Assembly: GCA_021154515.1 (NCBI GenBank)
Contig: JAJKIL010000244.1
Span: 1 to 9,937, forward strand
Source of the DNA: Niastella sp.
GTDB lineage: Bacteria > Bacteroidota > Bacteroidia > Chitinophagales > Chitinophagaceae
Reading direction: 5' to 3'
Length of the DNA: 9,937 bases
The position numbers and the translations under genes are program-made. The notes under the pieces were generated by a model. The model saw only the letters and a program-made list of their open reading frames with translations. It did no database searches and was not told where the DNA came from. Below are positions 5,881-9,937 of the stretch, one piece after another. Position 1 is the first letter of the stretch. Every line of letters begins with the position of its first letter.

Positions 5881-7407
5881 TCAGGCGTTCTTTCGGAGTC
5901 CGGCCAGCAGCTTGCCCGTTAAAAATATGGTTAAGGTACCTATAACGATGGTCATATTGGCGTGCAGGTTGGTGCGCAGCCAGGCATAATTATCAGGCAA
6001 CTGACGCGAAAAAGTGATCCAGAGGATCACCAGCACCCCTATAATGACGGCAATGACCGCTTCCATATTCTTTGCTTTACGGGCCAGCAAACCCAATAAA
6101 AACAGCCCTAAGATGCCACCCGAGAAAATCCCCGCCAGTTTCCACCAGGCATCCAGCAGGCTTTTAACCCCTATCATCCCAATGCCAAAACTTATGGCCA
6201 GTATTCCCATTACTCCCGTAGCGGCATACAGTACCCGCATTTGCGCCCGGGGCGAAGCTTCTTTGTTAAAATACCGCAGGTAAATGTCTTTCAGAAAAAC
6301 GGTGGCCGAACTGTTCATCCCACTGCTCATAGTGCTCATAGCCGCCGATAAAATGGCGGCAATAATAAGTCCCAATAAACCAGTGGGCACTTCATTCCGC
6401 ATGAAATATGGCAGCACCCAGTCGCCATAATCAGCGGAGGTAAGATTGCTCAGGGCAATATGTTTTTCCGCCGCCACCTGTTGTTGCAGGGGCAGTATGA
6501 GTTCCGGATGCTGATGGTAATACGCAAACAAGGAAGTGCCGATAAAAAAGAACAGCATGCTCACCGGCAAATAGAACAATACACACATCCAGATGCTGCG
6601 GCTGGCATCGCGGCTGTTACGCGCTGTATGATACCGCTGGATGTAATTCTGATCGATGCCGAAATTATTCAGGTTAATAAAAAATCCGTACAGGAAGATC
6701 ACCCAAAAGGTTGACATGGAAAATCCCGACACGCTGAAGCTGCCCAGGCTGAATTTATCATTGGCTTTTCCGGTTTCCAAAATATAATTAAAACCGCCTT
6801 TCAGGTTGGTGACTATCAGGTACAGGATCAATAAGGCGCCCAGTGTTTTTATAATGGCCTGCACTACTTCGGTCCAGATGACGGCTTTCATGCCGCCCAT
6901 CATGGTATAAATAATGATGCAAATTCCGGTGGTGATCATTATAGCCGGCATGGAATACCCGGTGAGTGCTTTCAGCGTTAACGCAATGGAATAAAAAATG
7001 GTGCCCATACGCGCCAGCTGTATCAACACAAAACAGATCATGGCATAGGTGCGCGCCCAGGCCCCGAACCGTTCTTCCAGGTGTGTATAGGCACTGATGG
7101 CCTCCCTGTTGCGATAAAATGGAACAAAGAACCGCGAAGCGATAAATGCGGCAAAAGGCATTGATAAACTAAATACAAAAGAATTCCAGTTGGCGCCGAA
7201 GGATTTACCGGGGTCGCCCAAAAAAGTGATGGCGCTTAAGAACGTGGCGTAAAACGACATGCCCAGCGCCCAGCCCGGGATGGCGCCGGATGCAACGGTA
7301 TATTGTTCAGATCCCTTATTCTTTCTGCTTAGAAATATACCCACCGCTATCATGGCGACAAAGTATACGGCTATTATTGTTAAATCGACCGTTGGTAAAT
7401 GATTCAT
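5881..7407 (-). CDS. Sodium/solute symporter, SSS (SLC5-like) family
   Basis: A 508-residue inner-membrane protein with about 13 hydrophobic helices, the usual size for the family. SSS signatures are visible: GGMKAVIWTEVVQ (171-183), DQNYIQRYHTAR (252-263, the conserved DQ..QRY element) and the sodium-site helix TGLLGLIIAAILSAAMSTMSS followed by GMNSSATVFLKDIY (342-376). The family couples sodium entry to uptake of sugars, sialic acid, amino acids or short carboxylates; the sequence alone does not fix the substrate. It is probably the first gene of a two-gene unit with the aldolase, since both are on the minus strand and only 122 bases apart. Sialic-acid and sugar-acid transporters of this family are often encoded beside NanA-type aldolases, which supports a carboxylate substrate (inference). 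ATG 7407 is preceded by a candidate promoter. Confidence 0.95.
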   Translation of the reverse strand: MNHLPTVDLTIIAVYFVAMIAVGIFLSRKNKGSEQYTVASGAIPGWALGMSFYATFLSAITFLGDPGKSFGANWNSFVFSLSMPFAAFIASRFFVPFYRNREAISAYTHLEERFGAWARTYAMICFVLIQLARMGTIFYSIALTLKALTGYSMPAIMITTGICIIIYTMMGGMKAVIWTEVVQAIIKTLGALLILYLIVTNLKGGFNYILETGKANDKFSLGSFSVSGFSMSTFWVIFLYGFFINLNNFGIDQNYIQRYHTARNSRDASRSIWMCVLFYLPVSMLFFFIGTSLFAYYHQHPELILPLQQQVAAEKHIALSNLTSADYGDWVLPYFMRNEVPTGLLGLIIAAILSAAMSTMSSGMNSSATVFLKDIYLRYFNKEASPRAQMRVLYAATGVMGILAISFGIGMIGVKSLLDAWWKLAGIFSGGILGLFLLGLLARKAKNMEAVIAVIIGVLVILWITFSRQLPDNYAWLRTNLHANMTIVIGTLTIFLTGKLLAGLRKNA

Positions 7408-7432
7408 AATACAAGCAATCTAACCCTCGGAG

Positions 7433-7463
7433 TAAATGTATAAATAAATCGGGCAGGAACCAA
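7433..7463 (-). promoter_or_regulatory. Candidate promoter for the symporter-aldolase unit
   Basis: On the minus strand, TTG (7463-7461) is followed after 20 bases by TACATTTA (7440-7433), one base off TAnnTTTG. The -7 box ends 25 bases before ATG 7407. No promoter as good is visible in the 122-base gap before the aldolase, which fits co-transcription. Confidence 0.38.
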
Positions 7464-7505
7464 TATGAAAGAAATATATAAGTGTAAAAAAGACAATAGG
7501 ACGCG

Positions 7506-7531
7506 ACCTGAGCCCTGGCATGGCATCAGGT
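7506..7531. other. Hairpin in the divergent spacer 7408-7616
   Basis: ACCTGA (7506-7511) pairs with TCAGGT (7526-7531). Inside it, GCC (7512-7514) pairs with GGC (7522-7524) with one bulged A. It is followed by TGTCTTTTAA. It lies between two divergent genes, so it is not an obvious terminator; it could be a leader element or a DNA-level operator. Confidence 0.35.
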
Positions 7532-7552
7532 GTCTTTTAAGAAAAAATAAAC

Positions 7553-7581
7553 TTTTCCCAACCCTCTTTATTTTAAATTCG
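7553..7581 (+). promoter_or_regulatory. Tentative promoter for the second Gly/Tyr-rich protein gene
   Basis: TAAATTCG (7574-7581) matches five of six fixed positions of TAnnTTTG, with TTTT (7553-7556) 17 bases upstream in place of TTTG. It leaves a leader of about 35 bases to ATG 7617. Confidence 0.33.
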
Positions 7582-7616
7582 TAGTGTATTAGATGAACTT
7601 TTAAAATGCAACATAT

Positions 7617-8072
7617 ATGAGAAAGCTCTTATTAGCATATGGATTGTTGTTACTGGCCACCAGTGCATCGGCACAGGGGCGTTTTCATGGTGGCGGGTAT
7701 GGCGGGTATTATGCTCACCCACGTGTTTCCGTAGGTATAGGTGTAGGCATCCGGCCTTATTATCCTGCGTATCCTTACTATGGTTATTCCCCTTATTTTG
7801 GGTATCCTCTTTATGGTTATGGCTATCCGTATGGTTATAGTTATCGCTATAGCCGGCCAACCAAACTTGACCTGCAAATACAGGACATTAAGGATGATTA
7901 CAATGAGCGGATCTACCAGGCCAGGCATGACAAAAGCATGAAAAGAAAGGAACGCAAAAAACTAGTTCATGAGCTGGAACACGAAAGGGATAAAGCAATT
8001 ATCCAGGCGCAAAAGGATTATTATGAGAGACCACCACAGCGCCGGCATAACTTCAGTTCCAATAACAACTGA
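7617..8072 (+). CDS. Secreted Gly/Tyr-rich protein with charged C-terminal helix (paralog of 4320-4706)
   Basis: A 151-residue protein starting MRKLLLAYGLLLLATSASA, a signal peptide with cleavage before Gln20. Residues 21-78 are extremely rich in Tyr, Gly and Pro (runs such as YYPAYPYYGYSPYFGYP), with HPRVSVGIGVG also seen in the paralog. Residues 79-138 form the conserved charged block SRPTKLDLQIQDIKDDY, ARHDKSMKRKERK, VHELEHERD, ending QKDYYER. A short basic/Asn-rich tail (PPQRRHNFSSNNN) is absent from the paralog. Gly/Tyr-rich stretches are common in surface, adhesive or structural proteins, while the charged helix may mediate oligomerisation; both are inference. It is transcribed alone and ends at a clear terminator at 8078-8105. 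The protein is real given the paralog and signal peptide; its function is unknown. Confidence 0.87.
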   Translation: MRKLLLAYGLLLLATSASAQGRFHGGGYGGYYAHPRVSVGIGVGIRPYYPAYPYYGYSPYFGYPLYGYGYPYGYSYRYSRPTKLDLQIQDIKDDYNERIYQARHDKSMKRKERKKLVHELEHERDKAIIQAQKDYYERPPQRRHNFSSNNN

Positions 8073-8077
8073 TTAAC

Positions 8078-8105
8078 AACTCCCGATACATCGGGAGTTT
8101 TTTTT
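8078..8105 (+). terminator. Intrinsic terminator of the second Gly/Tyr-rich gene
   Basis: A perfect 9-bp stem (8078-8086 pairs with 8091-8099) with loop TACA, followed by eight T (8098-8105). It starts six bases after the stop codon. Its CTCCCGA/TCGGGAG core resembles the terminator at 4753-4784. Confidence 0.9.
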
Positions 8106-8148
8106 GTCCCTTACATAAGTTAATGCCTCGTTAACCCGATGGTATATT

Positions 8149-8168
8149 ATTGTTACAATCGTAACAAT
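8149..8168. promoter_or_regulatory. Palindrome upstream of the outer-membrane protein gene, possible operator
   Basis: ATTGTTAC (8149-8156) and GTAACAAT (8161-8168) form a perfect 8-bp inverted repeat around AATC. It lies about 45 bases upstream of the candidate -33 box at 8213. A T-run follows at 8173-8178 after four bases, so a weak second terminator for the preceding gene is the alternative reading. Confidence 0.4.
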
Positions 8169-8212
8169 TGGGTTTTTTGTCTATTATTTAATGCATTTGA
8201 TAGATTATAGCT

Positions 8213-8242
8213 TTTATTAAAACTGACGGGTAAATACATTTG
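8213..8242 (+). promoter_or_regulatory. Candidate Bacteroidota-type promoter for the beta-barrel protein gene
   Basis: TACATTTG (8235-8242) matches TAnnTTTG exactly, with TTTA (8213-8216) 18 bases upstream. The -7 box ends 28 bases before ATG 8271, a normal leader. This is the best promoter candidate in the window. Confidence 0.55.
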
Positions 8243-8270
8243 AATCCCTTTAATCAAATTCCGTATTAAA

Positions 8271-8858
8271 ATGAAGTATACACTGGTATGTACAGCACTG
8301 TTGTTATCGTTTGTAGCCAACGCGCAAAGTTTTCATTTTGGTCCCAAACTCGATCTGAACTATTCTGCCCTTAAAGGCGATGGCGTGAAGAATAAAGTGT
8401 CAGCCGGCTTTCAGGCAGGCGCTTTTGCAGAATATAATTTTAACAAGCACTGGGCCATTCAACCTGAGTTGTTGTACACCTGGAACCCTTATAAAAAAGG
8501 GGATGATTTTATGACGTACTATAACAATTCGGGCAGAAGCGCCGCCGGTACCAATATAAACCTGGCGTATATAAGTTTGCCTGTGCTGGCGCGTTATAAC
8601 CTGAATAAAGTAGTCAGTGTTATGGCCGGACCTCAATTCAGTTATTTGGTATCTGAAGATGAAGACCTGTTAAAAGAAGGTCGCAAGGCATTTGATAAAA
8701 CCGAAATAAGCGCTGCTGCAGGCGTGCAGGTAAATCTTGGGAATGTAGGTTTTTATGCCCGCTACGTGAAAGGTCTTAATAATATCAATGACGTTGATGA
8801 CCGCTACACATGGAAATCAAGCCATGTACAAGTTGGCATCGCAGTACGCATAAAGTAA
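8271..8858 (+). CDS. Outer-membrane beta-barrel protein, PorT-like (OMP_b-brl_2 type)
   Basis: A 195-residue protein with signal peptide MKYTLVCTALLLSFVANA (cleavage before Gln19). The mature part alternates polar and hydrophobic/aromatic residues in successive strands: FHFGPKLDLNYS, SAGFQAGAFAEYNF, WAIQPELLYTW, NLAYISLPVLARYNL, VVSVMAGPQFSYL, EISAAAGVQVNLG, GFYARYVKGLNNI and a last strand SSHVQVGIAVRIK. The G.K...N.S opening, the Y..IP/LPVL.RY strand and the AGPQ..YL strand are typical of the outer-membrane beta-barrel domain common in Bacteroidota, which is probably an eight-stranded barrel. The role of most members is unknown; PorT itself acts in type IX secretion, but this gene has no T9SS neighbours, so that role is not implied. 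The gene is transcribed alone from a good promoter and followed by a terminator at 8917-8976. Confidence 0.9.
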   Translation: MKYTLVCTALLLSFVANAQSFHFGPKLDLNYSALKGDGVKNKVSAGFQAGAFAEYNFNKHWAIQPELLYTWNPYKKGDDFMTYYNNSGRSAAGTNINLAYISLPVLARYNLNKVVSVMAGPQFSYLVSEDEDLLKEGRKAFDKTEISAAAGVQVNLGNVGFYARYVKGLNNINDVDDRYTWKSSHVQVGIAVRIK

Positions 8859-8874
8859 AGTGAGCTGTATTTCC

Positions 8875-8898
8875 ATTTTCACATTTTCGAATTTTCAC
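8875..8898. repeat. Short octamer tandem repeat, three units
   Basis: ATTTTCAC, ATTTTCGA and ATTTTCAC follow one another directly, then ATTAAC. It starts 16 bases after the beta-barrel gene stop, in a convergent spacer. The units are short and AT-rich, so chance is possible. Confidence 0.55.
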
Positions 8899-8901
8899 AT
8901 T

Positions 8902-8916
8902 AACTAAAGTTTAGTT
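8902..8916. other. Short palindrome AACTAAA-G-TTTAGTT
   Basis: A perfect 7-bp inverted repeat around one central base, directly before the terminator stem. It has the form of a small dimeric-regulator site, but lies between convergent genes, where no promoter is expected. It may just be part of the terminator region. Confidence 0.4.
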
Positions 8917-8976
8917 GCCAGGCAAAGGTGGGTCGCCTCTTCTCATGTGACGCCCGCCTTTTGCACTGGCTTTTTT
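8917..8976 (+). terminator. Probable intrinsic terminator of the beta-barrel protein gene
   Basis: GCCAGGCAAAGGTGGG (8918-8933 with flanks) pairs with CCCGCCTTTTGCACTGGC (8953-8970), leaving two single-base bulges and one G-T wobble, with a loop of about 19 nt. Six T follow (8971-8976). It is larger and less regular than the other terminators in the window. Confidence 0.6.
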
Positions 8977-9003
8977 GTTGGGTACGGACAACAAGAATAT
9001 AAA

Positions 9004-9414
9004 TTAGTTGACAAGACTGCCATTCGTAAGTAGTACATGACTTACATATCCACTGCAAACACCTTTGACGATGATCGTTTCGCCGGGTTTTACCAACCGG
9101 TTTGCTGACTGCAGCATGTTCAATGTACAGGCTACTCCATACATGGGATCACCCGTGTTTAAAATCACGATCCTTCCGGCATGAGGCGTATTTTTTATGG
9201 TAAGCACGCGTCCGCTTACCTGTAATACTTTGTTTAGATAAAATTCATTGGCATGTAAATGATCGGCAGTAAACCGGGCATATAGTTCAGTGGCAGTAAC
9301 AGGAATACCTGTCGTTGAAACAAGACTGGGTTGTGGTTGATTGTACAGATAGATCAATACACCGGCAAGAAATGCTACAAAACCGCATCCAAGGGTGAAA
9401 ACGATGTTCCTCAT
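9004..9414 (-). CDS. Membrane-anchored OB-fold protein, tRNA_anti-like family
   Basis: A 136-residue protein with one hydrophobic segment (residues 4-24, FTLGCGFVAFLAGVLIYLY) and no convincing lipobox, so probably an uncleaved membrane anchor with the rest outside the cytoplasm. Residues 38-134 fit the tRNA_anti-like OB-fold domain widespread in Bacteroidota: a leading helix ATELYARFTADHLHANEFYLNK, then VLQVSGRVLTIK, VILNTGDPMYGVACTLN, LVKPGETIIVKGVCSGY and a final VLLTNGSLV strand. The fold is a five-strand barrel known for nucleic-acid or oligosaccharide binding, but the ligand of this extracytoplasmic group is unknown to me. ATG 9414 fits the anchor. The gene is convergent with the beta-barrel gene; rnpB lies upstream on the same strand. 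Confidence 0.85.
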   Translation of the reverse strand: MRNIVFTLGCGFVAFLAGVLIYLYNQPQPSLVSTTGIPVTATELYARFTADHLHANEFYLNKVLQVSGRVLTIKNTPHAGRIVILNTGDPMYGVACTLNMLQSANRLVKPGETIIVKGVCSGYVSHVLLTNGSLVN

Positions 9415-9689
9415 AAGGGCGAATTTATGGTTACAGATCAGGCCCTACGATTTGTTGTAAAGGGGGATAATTACAAAGGTTTGGGAATACAAAAGCGTTT
9501 GATTATGGCCGATAAATAGCAGCAAGCCATGCATGGTGGATAAGGAAACGTGCGTTTAGTTTGTAATGGAAGCGATCAGGAAAATTCAAAAATGGTGCCT
9601 GATTTATAAACTATTTTACCATTTACAGCTATCGCTGTTAGAATCAGGTAGTAAAATATTATAATGGGGATAACTCGGATAAAAAAAAT
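9415..9689. other. Intergenic stretch between rnpB and the OB-fold gene, no supported gene
   Basis: This 275-base stretch holds no convincing protein gene: a plus-strand frame from ATG 9427 to 9519 (30 codons) has no recognisable features. Its 3' half contains an AT-rich stem-loop (9604-9664). No clear promoter for the OB-fold gene was found. Confidence 0.5.
9604..9664. other. AT-rich stem-loop with an inner hairpin downstream of rnpB
   Basis: TTATAA (9604-9609) and TATTTTAC (9612-9619) pair with GTAAAATA (9651-9658) and TTATAA (9659-9664), giving 14 pairs with a 2-nt bulge. Inside is ACAGC-TATC-GCTGT (9625-9638). CCTGATT (9598-9604) can pair with AATCAGG (9642-9648), which competes with or crosses the outer stem. 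It could be a DNA palindrome, an rnpB 3' trailer structure or a small RNA. Confidence 0.4.
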
Positions 9690-9690
9690 A
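9680..9690 (-). terminator. T-run at the 3' end of rnpB
   Basis: On the minus strand an eight-T run (9688-9681) directly follows the last bases of RNase P RNA (GGTTTGTAGTTA). The 5' half of the closing P1 stem is outside the window, so whether P1 acts as the terminator hairpin cannot be checked. Confidence 0.45.
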
Positions 9691-9937
9691 ACTACAAACC
9701 TGTAAGCCGGATTTTGTATCCCGATCAAGGCATAGCCCGGATCAGGAGGCTATCATTTATCTTGTCCAGCCATTACTGACTGGATCATTCTGCCTACCCA
9801 CCCAACGTATCCTTTGCAGGCATTCGGACGAGCCGTCCTTCAACGCTGGTATACATGGCATTTCAGCATGCAAGGTTTACCCGCCCCGGCAGTCACCTGC
9901 CAGAGCCGTGGGCTCTTACCCCACGTTTTCACCATCA
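9690..9937 (-). ncRNA. rnpB: RNase P RNA, type A, 3' portion (5' end outside the window)
   Basis: Catalytic RNA of RNase P, which matures tRNA 5' ends. Read on the minus strand from the right edge it shows the P10/P11 region GTGGGGTAAGAGCCCAC, the P12 hairpin GGCAGGTGACTGCC, GGCGGGTAAACC, the P15/L15 region with GGCTCGTCCGAATGCC and GGGTAGGCAGAATGATCC, and the universal 3' motif ACAAAATCCGGCTTACAGG that completes P4. The 5' strand, with GAGGAAAGTCCGG, is beyond base 9937, so about 100-150 bases are missing (family length 350-400 nt). The 3' end is placed near 9690 just before a T-run; the exact end depends on P1, which cannot be seen. Confidence 0.95.

Noticed and set aside
7650..7928. Minus-strand Ile/Thr-rich frame opposite the second Gly/Tyr-rich gene
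   Set aside because: Its composition is explained by the complement of repetitive Tyr/Gly codons; the sense strand has a signal peptide and a paralog.
9427..9519. Small plus-strand protein of 30 residues
   Set aside because: No recognisable signal, promoter or homology pattern; an open frame of this length is expected by chance.

Overview
The window looks like chromosomal DNA from a Bacteroidota member, most likely a Chitinophagaceae-type soil or environmental species (inference). The supporting signs are: several start regions with poor Shine-Dalgarno complementarity but TAnnTTTG-like -7 boxes; lipoproteins with short signal peptides; a PorT-like outer-membrane beta-barrel; a tRNA_anti-like OB-fold protein; GC content in the mid-forties by eye; and short-period intergenic repeats.

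Layout, left to right. (1) 3-1877 (+): C-terminal two thirds of single-chain glycine decarboxylase GcvP, entering from the left edge and carrying an in-frame TAA at 66-68; it ends at a strong two-way terminator (1895-1933). (2) 1949-2584 (-) and 2862-3419 (+): two divergent lipoprotein genes, the second with an NTF2/SnoaL-like domain. (3) 3420-3688: a convergent spacer with a heptamer array (3451-3520) and an octamer array (3617-3688); the second runs into the 3' end of a small unknown gene, 3668-4111 (-). (4) 4320-4706 (+) and 7617-8072 (+): two paralogous secreted Gly/Tyr-rich proteins with a conserved charged C-terminal helix. Between them, on the opposite strand, is a two-gene unit made of an SSS sodium/solute symporter (7407-5881) and a DapA/NanA-superfamily aldolase (5758-4790). 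(5) 8271-8858 (+): outer-membrane beta-barrel protein. (6) 9004-9414 (-): membrane-anchored OB-fold protein. (7) 9690-9937 (-): 3' part of RNase P RNA (rnpB), running off the right edge.

Functional picture. The symporter and aldolase probably form an uptake-plus-cleavage pair for a small carboxylate or sugar acid; the substrate cannot be read from the sequence. Most other genes encode envelope proteins of unknown role. GcvP and RNase P are housekeeping. Convergent genes are separated either by hairpin terminators that share a CCCGATAtATCGGG-like core or by spacers with short-period repeats. I see no mobile element, CRISPR array or defence system. The items most worth a second look are the gcvP nonsense codon, the paralogous Gly/Tyr-rich pair around the transport/aldolase unit, and the micro-repeat arrays at convergent gene ends.
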